In this document: in pieces, positions 22,848 through 34,099 of the stretch
Layout: every line of letters starts with the position of its first letter
Position numbering within the stretch: the stretch's first letter is position 1
From: Serripes groenlandicus
Taxonomy: Eukaryota > Mollusca > Bivalvia > Cardiida > Cardiidae
Reading direction: 5' to 3'
NCBI GenBank assembly: GCA_031761405.1
Contig: JASEVX010000003.1
Span: forward strand, 120,134,727 to 120,198,726
Length of the DNA stretch: 64,000 nt
Notes under the pieces: generated by a model
The model's database searches: none
What the model was told of the DNA's origin: nothing
The model's input: the letters and a program-made list of their open reading frames with translations, nothing else
Position numbers and translations under genes: made by a program

Positions 22848-24915
22848 CACAACTGGGGCCCATATGGGCTGTACCTGGGCAAGCTCTATATTGGTGACCG
22901 ATGTGGGACCCATCTGGGACCCATATTAGAAAGTTCTGCCCTTAGTGGACCCACATGGGACCCATGACAAAGTAACTTTTCAGAAATATATAAGTTAAAT
23001 GTATAAGAAATAAATAAACTTTGAAAGCAGAAAAGCTGGTCCTTTTTTCTGTAATTTTATGAATGTTCTTTTATTGATACCTGTTTGGCTGTGTGTGGAT
23101 TACTTATGTGGGACCCATGTGGGACCCATATTAGAAGGTGTTGCCCTACTGGGGCCCATATGGGGCTATACATGTGTAAGCCCTGTATTGGTGACCAATG
23201 TGGGACCCATCTGGGACCCATATTAGAGAGTTCTGCCCTAACTGGACCCACATCGGACCCATGACACAGTTACTTTTTAGAAATATATAAGTTAAATGTA
23301 TAAAAAAATAAATATACGTCAACAACCAAAAAGCTGTTTTTTTTCCTGAAATGTTATGAATGTTCTTTTATTGATACCTGTGTGTGGATTACTTATGTGG
23401 GACCCATGTGGGACCCATATTAGAAGGTGTTGTCGTACTGGGGCCCATATGGGCTGTACATGGGTAAGCCCTGTATTGTTGACAAATATGGGACCCATCT
23501 GGGACCCATCTGGAACCCATATTAGAAACTTCTGCCCTTACTGGACCCACATGGGACCCATGACACAGTTACTTTTCAGAAATATATAAGTTAAATGTGT
23601 GTGGATTACTTATGTGGGACCCATGTGGGACCCATATTAGAAGGTGTTGCCCTACTGGGGCCCATATGGGGCTATACATGTGTAAGCCCTGTATTGGTGA
23701 CCAATGTAGGACCCATCTGGGACCCATATTAGAAAGTTCTGCCCTAACTGGACCCACATGGGACCCATGACACAGTTACTTTTCAGAAATATATAAGTTA
23801 AATGTATACAAAATAAATATACGTCAACAACCAAAAAGTTTTTTTTTTTTCTAAAATGTTATGAATGTTCTTTTATTGATACCTGTGTGTGAATTACTTA
23901 TGTGGGACCCATATTAGAAGGTGTTGTCGTACTGGGGCCCATATGGGCTGTACATGGGTAAGCCCCGTATTGGTGACAAATGTGGGACCCATCTGTGACC
24001 CATATTAGAAAGTTCTGCCCTTACTGGACCCACATGGGACCAATGACACAGTTACTTTTCAGAAATATATAAGTTAAATGTGTGTGGATTACTTATGTGG
24101 GACCCATGTGGGACCCATATTAGAAGGTGTTGCCCTAATATGACCCACGTGGGGCCTATATGAGAAATGCTTCCTTCTTAAACTATATAAAATACGGTAA
24201 AACATTGAAAGATTTTAAAAGCTTGTATTTTTTTTAGTCATTTCAGGAATGTTCTTTCATAACTGCGAAGCCTTCACAATGAAAGTCCTGTATTGATTAC
24301 ACTTGTGGGACCCATATGTAGGACCCGTATGGGACATATATGAAGAAAGAGTCCTTGCTTAACAGTATAATTAAAATGCAATATTCATTGAAATATGATA
24401 AAGGCTGATCTATTTGTGTAATATTAGGAATGTTTTTCATATAAATTTAGATATTTAGTTTGGCATATACATGCGTTGGTTACCCATGTGGGACCCATGT
24501 GGGACCCATGTGGGACCCATGTGGGACCCATATTAGAAGGGTTTGCCCTTATAGTATAGGACCCATAATGGACCTTTATTAAAAATAGTCATGCTTCTAC
24601 ATTATTAAATACAACAAATATTGAAAGGTGATAGAAGCTGATCTTGAAATGTAAATTTAGGAATGTTCTTTCATAAAAACGAAGTTTGCACATTGACAGT
24701 CCTGTGTTGATACCCATGTGGGACCCACATAGGGTGTGCCTTTATATGACCCACATGGAACCTTTATGTGTATTAAACTAAATAAGATGCGACACTCGAT
24801 GAAATGTGGTAAAATCTGTTTTTTGTCTGATTTTTTTATGAATAAATTAAGTCGTGTACTTTAAAAGTCCTGTATATCCCCATGGATTTGCCCTGATAGT
24901 ACCCACATGGGACCA
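22848..24915. repeat. GGGACCCAT minisatellite with higher-order units
   Basis: Dense 'tgggacccatgtgggaccca' motifs are organised in higher-order units of about 220-290 bp. A unit reads 'ggattacttatgtgggaccc', 'agaaggtgttgccctactgg', 'gtaagccctgtattggtgac', 'tctgccctaactggacccac' and 'cagaaatatataagttaaat'. About five clear units run to about 24130, then decay to about 24915. All open frames here (for example 23057-23251 minus, 23356-23589 plus) are translations of the repeat. It lies in an intron-sized gap of the HECT locus. Confidence 0.85.
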
Positions 24916-25839
24916 ATTAGGGAAACCTTTTTAAAAATATAATAATTAACACCATCAACAGTGAGACAGTCAAAAGCAAAACTAAAATCAAGAGAAATTT
25001 GTTATTTTTTCAATTAATGTAAATCTGATAATTTAAATGTTAATCCTACCAGCAGTACTTTGATTTTTGGAAAGGAACAACAACAACAATTATGCGCCAT
25101 TTTTGAAGGGACGAAAAAATGAAGGTGAAATCAACGGGAAACTGGTTCTTATTATAGGAATATACAACGTAAAATAATACAAAGCCCACTTTTGCAATAG
25201 ATGATCGCTTTGTCATTTCCTTGTTCTTTTCATGCGTATGTGAAGCTTTTGTTAACTGTGAAGCTGATTTGCATTTATCTGTTTGTCATGTAATTTCGCG
25301 AGTAAATTTATAGTTTTGCTTTTGTTACGTGAAATCAGAGACATATAAACAAGTGTTTATATGTCTCTGGTGAGATAGAGCTCACTGTGTATGTGTTGGA
25401 GCATATTTTGACAATTGAGTGTCGAGAAAGAAATAACCTCTGGTATGGTCGATACATGCACATTGTTCAATTCGTACGTAGCTTTGAATGACATTTAAAA
25501 CCGATTTAAAATGAAACACGTTTAAATAGATATGATGTAAATTTAAGTATATATATAATATAAAAAATAGTTATTTGTGTTCCAAGTTCCTTTGTCTATA
25601 AGTTACTTAATTAATAGTTGTATTGATAAACAAATTTGAAAACAATTATAAATGAGTAGAAAATCTCAATACTCAACAGGCATAATTACAGGTCGGGAGA
25701 GTAAGGTCTAGTGTGAAATTAATGATCATTTGTCAAATATACAATGCATGACTATTCAGTTAGTCATACAGCCATGATGTTTTAGCTATGATATCTAGTG
25801 TAATTAGTCAATAACTCATGTATGTATGTGTTCTTTCAG
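24916..25839. other. AT-rich stretch with one perfect palindrome
   Basis: At 25336-25369 CAGAGACATATAAACA and its exact complement are separated by two bases (16-bp arms). No gene was identified in the rest. Confidence 0.45.
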
Positions 25840-25964
25840 GAGCTCTCCAAAGGAATCCATCAACAAAAAGTGCTACAAGGAATGACATGGAGCTGGAGTT
25901 AAGTAAATGGCTGTCTGGTGCCCGTGACGGGGATGGAGGAAGAAAAAAAGGGCAACAAAGATAA
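25840..25964 (+). CDS. Possible terminal coding exon, unknown gene
   Basis: A good acceptor (TATGTGTTCTTTCAG) precedes an open frame in phase 1 that runs 41 codons to TAA (25962-25964). It reads ALQRNPSTKSATRNDMELEL, then SKWLSGARDGDGGRKKGQQR. The composition is coding-like: GC rises above the flanks, and the C-terminus is Gly/Arg/Lys-rich and would suit a nuclear or nucleic-acid-binding protein. I do not recognise the family. No upstream exon on the plus strand was found, so it could be an isolated fragment carried in by a transposon or an unrelated gene's last exon. Confidence 0.4.
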
Positions 25965-26034
25965 ATGAACATTTACCTCGACACAAAGTGATATGGAAAA
26001 TTCGAATGTAGAAAGTTAGCACAAATAAGTTTGA

Positions 26035-26235
26035 CATGTCTGCAGCGGACTACTTTTGAAAACAATGTGGCAAAATAAGAAATTGCTAATAATTAGCAAT
26101 TTCTCCTTTTGCCACAATGTTTTCATCTTTATTCAATAATTGTTCTTTTATTTAGAAATTTTGTTTTAAACATTTTCCTAGGTGTGTTCAAAGTCTTTTG
26201 CATGCACAAATGGGTCGAATATTCGAATACTTTGT
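26035..26235. mobile_element. Palindromic MITE of the TTAA family
   Basis: 'atgtctgcagcggactactt' is the subterminal motif. The core 'caatgtggcaaaataagaaa' pairs with 'tttctccttttgccacaatg' around 'ttgctaataattagcaa', an almost perfect hairpin at 26063-26124. The right end ('caaagtcttttgcatg') is decayed. Confidence 0.6.
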
Positions 26236-26527
26236 GATTGTATATTCAAATAATAATATTGGAATTTGTTGCCAACCCTAGTAAAATATGTTCTGGTTAT
26301 TGCAGATCATAAATATACATATAAGTAGTTTGTGACATATTTCATATTATACAAGATGTAATTATATGTATAATTCTTTCAATTATTACATCATTCACTT
26401 TTTCAAAACCATAACTGAGTTGTCGATCGAGATTTGGTAAAAGTTGGCATTTCCGAACAGAGTAGGTTCAGATCAGCCTGTACATATACATCAGCATATG
26501 AGAATCTACATAAGTTAACAGAAACTT

Positions 26528-26603
26528 TTATTATTTTGGTTTTATTTATCTTTGCCATAATAGGTAATTCTGCAAAGCGAGGTAAATAAAACCAAAATAA
26601 TAA
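26528..26603. repeat. Perfect 21-bp inverted repeat, 34-nt loop
   Basis: The 21 bases at 26528-26548 (starting TTATTATTTTGG) are the exact reverse complement of 26583-26603. It could be a small hairpin element or chance amplification. No coding sequence. Confidence 0.7.
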
Positions 26604-26725
26604 TAAGAAGAAGTGGATGTAAGTGATGTGTGACAGTTTATATCTTGACAAGACTAGATTCACAGACTAATCTTGATCTACACTGTTTACAAAACTTTTG
26701 CTAGTACCTTATATCATGGCTTGTA

Positions 26726-26935
26726 TTAAGCTTTTCCCACATACAACAAATCTGCAGCAGAAAGCATTGGAATTATCTACACAAAAACAAAGAAAGTCTA
26801 CATAAATGAAGATATAATTACGGAAAAAAGTTGAAAACCTTGTAGCAAAAGGAGAAATTGCTCGTTTTGAGCAATTTCTTCTTTTGTTGCTATGTTTTCT
26901 AAAATCTGTCTGCTTGTGTTATGTGTTATATTAGA
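26726..26935. mobile_element. Palindromic MITE of the TTAA family
   Basis: The left end TTAAGCTTTTCCCACATACAAC (26726) is followed by 'tctgcagcagaaagc'. The core 'ttgtagcaaaaggagaaatt' pairs with 'caatttcttcttttgttgct' around 'gctcgttttgagc'. The right end is 'tctgtctgcttgtg'. Confidence 0.65.
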
Positions 26936-27600
26936 TGCATTTGTTTTTATTTAAGATCTAATGTTACCATAGATCTAAAAAACTCTTTTCAATTTCAGCA
27001 CTTTAAAGTTACCTCAATATTCAAAAACCGATAAACATTTTCAAAATAAAACTTGGTAAACATGTACCTTGGAACAATAAGCATGTCTATGCCAAGTCCG
27101 ATAACTCAGTAATAGCTTCAGTAATTATTCAGAAATGCCCCTTTTTCACCTTAGAATAAAGCAGACAAGTATTTGATTGGCAGTGCTTTTGTTGTTCTTT
27201 TTAGTGTTATAATTGTCGATCCTGTTATACATTGCTACTATTAACTACATATTTAATCTCATTTCTATAATTTATATTCCGATTTATGATTTGTCTTTGT
27301 TTCTTACGATTCAAAAAATCACTGTTCAAAATATAATTTTTATTTCCTTAGTTGGCCGTTATTCTCGGATATGTCTTACAATTACAAATACGGTATTTAT
27401 ATGTAATATATTTCATGGCCAGTAAAATTAAATTCTGACGCTGTGCAGAATACAGTGCATAATTAGACGATAACATCATCTGGCACAAAGTGGAAACTGA
27501 AAATGTATAGATATTTTACAAGCCTCATATTCCAGTGCTTAGCCAAATGAGTGTTACAGTGCCATCATAGCCCTTTTCGTTTGATGGTTTTTGTTGTTGT
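26936..27600. other. No recognisable feature
   Basis: AT-rich sequence. The open frame 27213-27425 has no recognised domain. Confidence 0.35.
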
Positions 27601-27603
27601 TGT

Positions 27604-28390
27604 TAGATAACTCAGGTGATCGATTTAGGGCCATCTTGTTTTTAAATTATCATCACACTTTGAGATTAAGACATTATTAAGAAGTTATTTCACACGAATC
27701 TAGTTAGATCTATGAATTCACTTGTTTAAAAAAAGTATATATTGAATGTTGTTATACCTCACATGACTTTGTAATGTTAAATTCTCTTATACTCATCATG
27801 GGCAATTTCTTACTGTCTCATGCTAACAGTACATTTTTGACTGGTATACAGTATACTAGCTATTATATGGCAAGCACGTTAAAATGTTAGTTATGCACGT
27901 CCATGATGTCATTTCAAACAATAACGTCGCCTTTAAGACGTGCGTGTCATGTAACAGTATACTGTTAACCGGTATATTCATATGTGTGTGTTACATTGTA
28001 GTAGATCTACCCCTGTTCACCTCCCCTACAAAGGTACTGAATAAATTGAATAAGCATGTAATTTTGTTTGGTAAAATAAAGTAAATAATGCATGGCTTCG
28101 CCTCGGGTAACAGTACTTTTCTCATGTTGACAATATGTACTGTCACACTGGAAGCCATGCAATATTTATATAATATAAGGTTAGTGGCTTAATTCTAGTC
28201 AAATTCTTCCTATAAGTAAAACCATTTATATACCGGGCGACTAAAGTTATTTCACACAAATCTAGTCAGAGCTATGAATTCACTTGTTAAGAAGTATATA
28301 TTGAATGATATAAGGTTAGTGGTTTAATTCTAGTCAAATTCTTTCTATAAGTAGAACCATTTTGTTATATACCGACTAATCAGACTGTCA
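27604..28390. repeat. Fragment of GGGCCATC family and a local direct duplication
   Basis: 'ctcaggtgatcgatttaggg' then 'ccatcttg' marks a family fragment at about 27610-27640. The block 'aagttatttcacacgaatct' to 'tatattgaatg' (27682-27748) recurs at about 28243-28312. 'ataaggttagtggcttaatt' to 'aaaccat' (28177-28233) recurs at 28310-28362. Confidence 0.6.
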
Positions 28391-28837
28391 GTGCATCATT
28401 ATTTCATTTTCAATAACCTTGTTTGTGTCCAACACGTTTTTTAACATGCTTTGCAGTGTGCTTTCATGTTAACACTACTTTAATTGTTACTTATATTTCA
28501 AATTTTAAATAATTATGGATGCAATAGTCTTTCGAGCTGTCTATGGTGTACATATACTTTTAGAAAATTGTCATTTTGTCAGGCTGCATAATAATATGTA
28601 TTGTATTAAATTGTCTATTTTTAAAATGTTATCAAGTAGTTTGTCAAAATATACCTTAATAACATCAACCCACTTTTACGTTTAGGCATTGCGCATTGTG
28701 TAGAACTAATAACAAGAGTAGTGTGGTGGTTATTTTGAAGGATAAAGATGTAGAGGGCATATAGTTCTCTACATGATAGCAATATGCTCCAAGGGGTACC
28801 ATTATTGCCCCTTAATGGCACGATGGTGTGGTTGCCA
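28391..28837. other. No recognisable feature
   Basis: AT-rich sequence within the intronic span of the HECT locus. Confidence 0.35.
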
Positions 28838-28992
28838 ATAATGGTTCGATACCTGTTTGCCCATAATGGTCCGATATCTGTTTGCCCATAAGGTCCGATA
28901 TCTGTTTGCCCATAATGGTCCGATATCTGTTTTCCCATAATGGTCCGATATCTGTTTGCCCATAATGGTCCGATATCTGTTTGCCCATAATG
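28838..28992. repeat. 25-bp tandem array, six units
   Basis: The unit 'aatggtccgatatctgtttg' + 'cccat' repeats six times with one 24-bp variant. Because 25 is not a multiple of 3, long minus-strand open frames here read through all frames of the repeat and are not genes. Confidence 0.85.
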
Positions 28993-29470
28993 GTCACATA
29001 TTGTGCCCAAGAGGGTCCCATGTTGGACCCATATCTTAACCCGTATGGGACCCATGCCAATACCGGTTGCACTTTCCATATGGGTACCACATGGGTTACC
29101 CATCTGGGGCACATAAAGGAATCTATATGGGACCCATATCTGTTTGCCCATAACGGTCCCATGTTGAGCCCACGTGGGTCCCATGTTGGACCCATATTTT
29201 AACCCGTATGGGACCCATGCCAATACCGGTTGCACTTTCCATGTGGGTACCACATGGGTTACCCATCTGGGGCCCATAAAGGAATCTATATGGGACCCAT
29301 ATCTGTTTGCCCATAACGGTCCCACGTTGAGCCCACGTGGGTCCCATGTTGGACCCATATCTTAACCTGTATGAGACCCATGCCAATACCGGTTGCACTT
29401 TCCATGTGGGTACCACATGGGTTACCCATCTGGGGCCCATAACGAAATCGATATGGGACCCATTATTAGG
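28993..29470. repeat. GGGACCC minisatellite with 163-bp higher-order unit
   Basis: About 2.7 units contain 'tgttggacccatatcttaac', 'gggacccatgccaataccgg' and 'gtgggtaccacatgggttac'. Matching points at 29141 and 29304 give a 163-bp period. It shares the GGGACCCAT word with 22848-24915. The 245-codon minus frame at 28621-29358 is a repeat product. Confidence 0.85.
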
Positions 29471-29479
29471 GTCCCATAT

Positions 29480-30140
29480 ATTTTGATAACTGGGAAACTG
29501 CTTATTTTGAAGTATATCTTTCTTCCCTAAATTTGAGAATATTTATAATAGCAATCTGCAAAATAAGCTGTGTTCCTATGGTCCATGGCCAGTAATTGTT
29601 GGTTTGGACCAGTGAACAATTTCTTTGGCCAGTGTAATTTTACATGTAATATATAGCATAACCCAACATTTAAGATTTTGGACCAGTCAAGTTCGAAAGA
29701 TAATTTCACTTACTGATTAAAACTGGTTTACTGGTTTATCCATTTTTTTTCTGAAATATTCCTAGAGAATCTAGGCCTCTGCGTAGGCCGAGAAGTGCAG
29801 GTCTTGAACCTTTGCTCTCAAAAACTTACTGCATTATCTCTTGATCATACACTGGTAACTTTATATTTTGAAGGATGCTGAAATCTGAAACATTTAAATC
29901 ATAACAAAGAACATAAGTTGTATTCACTATTCTCTCTTAGAGATGTCACTTATTAAAGATACATGTAAAAGAAAGTGGCATATCGAGGCTATCAAGTGAC
30001 AAATAACAAAAAGGAGGGATACAAGTAAGAGGACTGTTTTTAGTTGGGATGTATGTTCTGATAAACTTTCATGAAGATTTGATGTAAAATGTTGCCTGTA
30101 AAGTGTTAATAAGGCTATTGTTGATGACAAATGGATGACT
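29480..30140. other. No recognisable feature
   Basis: AT-rich sequence. The phrases 'ttggaccagtgaacaattt' and 'ttggaccagtcaagttc' repeat locally. No exon is supported. Confidence 0.35.
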
Positions 30141-30765
30141 TAAGGTCACTCAGGTGTTTACAATAGCTCATCTTGAGCTATTTGTGCTCTATAAAAACTC
30201 GGTTATTTGAATGATTCAAGACTCCTTCATTTTTCACACCCAAGTGCAATACTACTTGTTCCCTTGTTACTTGCCTTAGATATCATCAACACAAACATTC
30301 TGACAAAGTCTCAAGTTTCTCAAGCCAAATATGCTGTCTCTAGAGTGTTAACAATAGTTTTCTCAAATTAGGCCTAGTGACCTAGTGTTTTACCAGACAT
30401 GACCCATATTCAAACTCAGCCTAGATATCATTAAGACAAACTTTCTGACAAACATGCTCTAGTTTAAATTTGTCTTGAAGAGTTATAACAATATTTTCCT
30501 TCAATTTGGCCGATTGACCTAGATTTTGACCGGGCATAACCCATATTCAAACTTAGCCTTGATATCATCAAGATAAACATTCTTTAACAGAATTTCTCTT
30601 TAAAAATTAACAAACTGAAAATTGTTCAAGAAGACTGGCCGAAAACAATGGCCTCTAGAGAAGACTTAGTAGAGTGTACACAAGCAAATGTTTGACGACG
30701 GACAAAAGCCGATCACAAAAACTCACCTTGAGCACTTCATGCTCAGGTTGAGCTAAAAATTAGGA
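30140..30765 (-). repeat. Interspersed repeat of the GAGCACAAAGTGCTC family
   Basis: It is inverted relative to 905-1690. It has 'gacaaagtctcaagttt', 'ctagtgacctagtgttttac' and 'gacccatattcaaactcagc' units, and ends near 'cttgagcacttcatgctcag' at about 30725-30748. Non-coding. Confidence 0.65.
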
Positions 30766-30792
30766 GCCTAACAAAAAAGGTAGAAGTCTTTT

Positions 30793-31020
30793 AACAAGAG
30801 GTCCAAGGAGGGAAGTATTGCTCCACTGCCCCTTGGTGGCCATGTTTTTCGACCAGTAGGAATGTCATAGTGGGTCACCCAAGGAATATTTCTACAAACT
30901 TATCTGAAAATCTGCCAGAAACTTTATGGAAGAATATTCTTCAACGTTTTACTATAGATAGCTATCAAAGACAAAACAATCCCGCCCCCTTGCGGCAATG
31001 TTGATAGTTAAATAATTGCA
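30793..31020 (+). repeat. Interspersed repeat, GGGCCATGATGGCCC family
   Basis: 'taacaagaggtccaaggagg' opens the element. 'ccttggtggccatgtttttc', 'gggtcacccaaggaatattt' and 'ccgcccccttgcggc' are body phrases. Confidence 0.6.
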
Positions 31021-31301
31021 AACAGAATGAGATTCACATTCATTTTCCAAGTGTTCTGCCGGCAGACTAGTGCAAATTACAATTGCTTTATCTTACACAT
31101 ATTTTAAAGCAAAATAATTGTTATAACAATTGGCACATACTTTTAATAAGCCGGAAGTAACTCTGCAAATCTATATATATCCACTTAATACATGGGGTCA
31201 TACAATTCTGCACACAATTACCACAGACAGTTTTGTTCCCTTTTTTCCCCACCTTTTATATCTAATGTGCATAAAACATTGCTAGAAGTTGAAAGGCTTA
31301 C

Positions 31302-31370
31302 CATATATCTTGCCAACTGTCACATAATCCTCTGCAGCTACATCACCCAGTACTGGCTGGAAATATTTTT
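31302..31370 (-). CDS. Possible small HECT exon of the G2E3-like ligase
   Basis: The minus strand shows an acceptor-like CACCATTTAAG, then 69 bases in a single open frame ending at a good donor (ATATATG|GTAAGC). It reads KYFQPVLGDVAAEDYVTVGK then IYG. In HECT ligases a short stretch like 'Y...G.ll..sl..GG' follows the N-lobe start, and 'EDYVTVGKIYG' could correspond to it. Phase is 1 at both ends. The upstream exon at 31677 ends in phase 0, so at least one exon (the GGPRREFF block) would be missing in between. Weak evidence. Confidence 0.3.
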
Positions 31371-31676
31371 CTTAAATGGTGAGAAACACTGACACACTGA
31401 CACAATTAAATTGCTAATGGTACAGTCTGATAGTTATATACAGCCTGAATCTACCAATTACTTCTGAACTTAATGTCGGAATGAATTTTCACACTACAGC
31501 TTAGCAGGCAGAAAATACAATGGAAAACATTTTGTAAATTTATGCCTTTCGAAATAGCTGGAGTACACAAATCTTGACACATACCGAGACAGTAACTTGC
31601 TTCTTACCAAACAAGGTAAACTAATTTTTACTCACAAGCTAAAATTCTTACAAAAAAGTTATAATAACCAACATAC

Positions 31677-32730
31677 CTCTCCATAAAAGTTAACTTCAAG
31701 TGTGAAGCACAAATCTCCAATACATGATATCTCGTCAAAGGCTGTCTGAAGAAGATTTTCTCTGTCAACAAGTATGAAGTTTGTCTTCCTTTCTATTGTT
31801 GAATTCTCATCTGTAATCTCTAGCTTCCGACCTGTCACAATTTTGCTTTGAAGGAGTCGTAACATATCGATAGGATCTGATATGCTTTGATCTTCTATAG
31901 CAGTTATGCATTTTTCAAAGACACATGATAACTTTTCTACAACAATAACATCTTCTACCTGAGCACTTGCTGCATTGTTTACCTCTACATCTGAAGTATA
32001 AACAAAGTTTACAGACTCTTCCACAGCTTCAGGAAAACTTTCAATATTGCCTATTGACTGTACTTCGATGTTTGACGAGACTGACTGGAATTGCTCGGAA
32101 CTGTTTTGTGTTTCGTTGTTGGCAATGCTGTTCTGCATAATATTATCATCAGAGTCTGAATTAATCTTTACATCTATCTCACAAATTTGCAAATGTGTTC
32201 TCAAATCGAGAACATTAATCACCTGTTTGCAGTGTTTGCACTTCTCTTTTGGAATGCACTCGTCTTGTAAATTATCCAATAAAGGAGTAGTGTCTAAATT
32301 ATTTTTCACAGGCCTTAAGTATATTTTCATCTGTGATCACAAGTTGGATTTAATATGATATGGGGTCCAAATGCTATCAATCTGAACAAGGTCCCGACAG
32401 TTTTGTTTACACTTCATGAATTCGTAACCACCTGCATGCTGTAACTGTTGATCATTTGATTCTAAAACTTTGCACATATCTTCATAGGTGCAATCACTAT
32501 CTAGCTGGATTCTTTTAACACATAAACCAGCCTTGTATACAACTAATTTTTCACTTGATGTAGGTACCTTCTTCTGGTTTCGGTCGCTAAGGCATACACA
32601 TGTTGCAGTCCATGTCAACTTTCTGGCTTTCTTTCTTGTTGGCAATCTATGTGTGCTTCTGGTGCTGGGTCGATTGAAAATACGAGCTCTCTCAGCTGAT
32701 ACCGTCGATGGAAAAGGTCTTGTGAATTTG
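31677..32730 (-). pseudogene. Large exon of G2E3-like HECT ligase: pre-HECT domain and zinc-finger-like motif, with in-frame stop
   Basis: The acceptor CTTTATTTTCAG (minus) opens the exon; the donor GGAGAG|GTATGT closes it. The frame reads RKKARKLTWTATCVCLSDRN then KVPTSSEKL, GLCVKRIQLD and HAGGYEFMKC, a domain that precedes HECT in many invertebrate and fish G2E3-like proteins ('KKTWTHTFFCL...KVPTS...GGFELLR'). A TGA stop (32339-32337) then interrupts, and MKIYLRPV continues in the same frame. Next comes a zinc-finger-like CKHCKQVINVLDLRTHLQIC (C-x2-C, then H-x3-C), a low-complexity Ser/Asn/Glu linker, and the HECT start DRENLLQTAFDEI...TLEVNFYGE. The next residues in the family (AVDxGGPRREFF) would lie in a following exon, which I could not find. 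Confidence 0.75.
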
Positions 32731-32869
32731 CTGAAAATAAAGCAGTTATAAGACTTTAACCAGATGTAACAGGGTGCTTAAGCACGGAAATAAACTTTCC
32801 CATCCTGGACTTCAGTCTGCCCTTATTTTAAAAAAGAAAGTCCACAAAGAAATAATTTTCTAAATCTTA

Positions 32870-33412
32870 CACTCTGGGCATAGAGGGTAAAACAGTCCCA
32901 GTCCCTAATGGCCATGTCTTCAACATGGCTTGAACGAAACAGGTAGAGGGTGACTTTAGGAACATGTCTACACAATTATTTTGAAATTGCCAAGAATCTT
33001 TTGTAGGAGAAGAATTTTAAAGTCATCACTATTGCCACATTAGGCAAAACTGCCCCACACCCACTGGCCAGGCAGCCATGTTTTTACCAATCATCATGGC
33101 TTAAAAGAATCTGGTCACACAAGGAACATTTCTACAAAATGTTTTGGAAATCGGCTTAAAACCTTTGGAGGAGAAGATTTTTTAAAGTTTTCTCTATATT
33201 GTATCAGGCAAAACATTCCCGCCTCCTGACAGTCATGTTTTTTTACGAATCAACGAGGCTTGTAGGAATCGGATAGAGGGTCACCCAGCAAACATTTCTA
33301 CAAAAAGCTTTGGAAAAACACCAAATACTTCCAGAGAAGAAGATTCTTAAATTTTCATAATTTAGCCATATAAGGCGTTACAGTACTTTCTGCTCAGGTG
33401 AGCTTAAAACAG
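32870..33412 (+). repeat. Interspersed repeat, GGGCCATGATGGCCC family, three tandem units
   Basis: Units contain 'ggtcacccagcaaacatttc', 'aaagttttctctatattg' and 'gcaaaacattcccgcctcc'. The right terminus is 'ctgctcaggtgagctt'. It lies in the intron between the SAM exon and the pre-HECT exon. Confidence 0.65.
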
Positions 33413-33802
33413 GTGATTTTCTGTGACATACATTTTTAAAACTGAAAAAGCCATTAAATATCAAAACTTGTTTACTAGAATTATTTATAATTTAATTGAT
33501 TTGGTGAGCAATACTATGCTTGGGGCTGATCATCCGTAAAGTTTAATTGAGATTCACTCATCCAATAAGATGCAGAAGCACATTTTATTGCCTGTATCGT
33601 TCATTGCCCTGTTTCGGAGAGGGACCCAAATCAGTGACCTTTCTATGTTGCATATTAATATCATCAGTTTGAAGAGCTCTGTGGCATCATTTGTTTTTCT
33701 GGTAATAACATATTGCTGTCAATAGCTTTTGAATCTACTGAAAAATTGTTATAATACATAAATGAAAAATGAAAACAACTTTCCCACCGAACTTATTTAC
33801 AG
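33413..33802. other. No recognisable feature
   Basis: AT-rich intronic or intergenic sequence. Confidence 0.35.
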
Positions 33803-34008
33803 CCATCAACATGTTCAAAGATATTTAGAACGCAAATGATATTGGGTTAATACAGAGAGCTGTCGGAGGAACAACTTGCCCACGTGCAAAGCGCTACCAG
33901 ACTATTGATCGTATATTAAGTATCCTGGAAGACAGGTATGAAACTGATGTTCATGAGTTGATGGCTTATGCGGATTCTGCATCTCAGCTCATACATCTCA
34001 GCGCATAG
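33803..34008 (+). pseudogene. Possible coding fragment, unknown family, plus strand
   Basis: After an acceptor-like ACTTATTTACAG the frame reads INMFKDI, a TAG stop (33826-33828), then NANDIGLIQRAVGGTTCPRA, KRYQTIDRILSILEDRYETD and VHELMAYADSASQLIHLSA to a TAG at 34006-34008. The 60-codon stretch has codon usage and helix-forming composition that look like real protein, and GC is higher than its flanks. I do not recognise the protein. It lies inside an intron of the minus-strand HECT locus. It may be a transposon or retrocopy fragment. Confidence 0.4.
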
Positions 34009-34099
34009 TTCGAATAAAAGGTGATATTTGCAGCAAAGGATCAACTTGTACGTATGTGCAGGCTAATCCTAGGTTACACTTTTCTCAAATGTTTTAAAT

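Noticed and set aside
22848..24130. Protein-coding frames with WDP/GTHI-type repeats
   Set aside because: They follow the minisatellite units exactly and appear on both strands.
28621..29358. 245-codon open frame on the minus strand
   Set aside because: It is a translation of the 25-bp and 163-bp GGGACCC repeats. Its peptide simply repeats with the DNA period and has no start or splice context.
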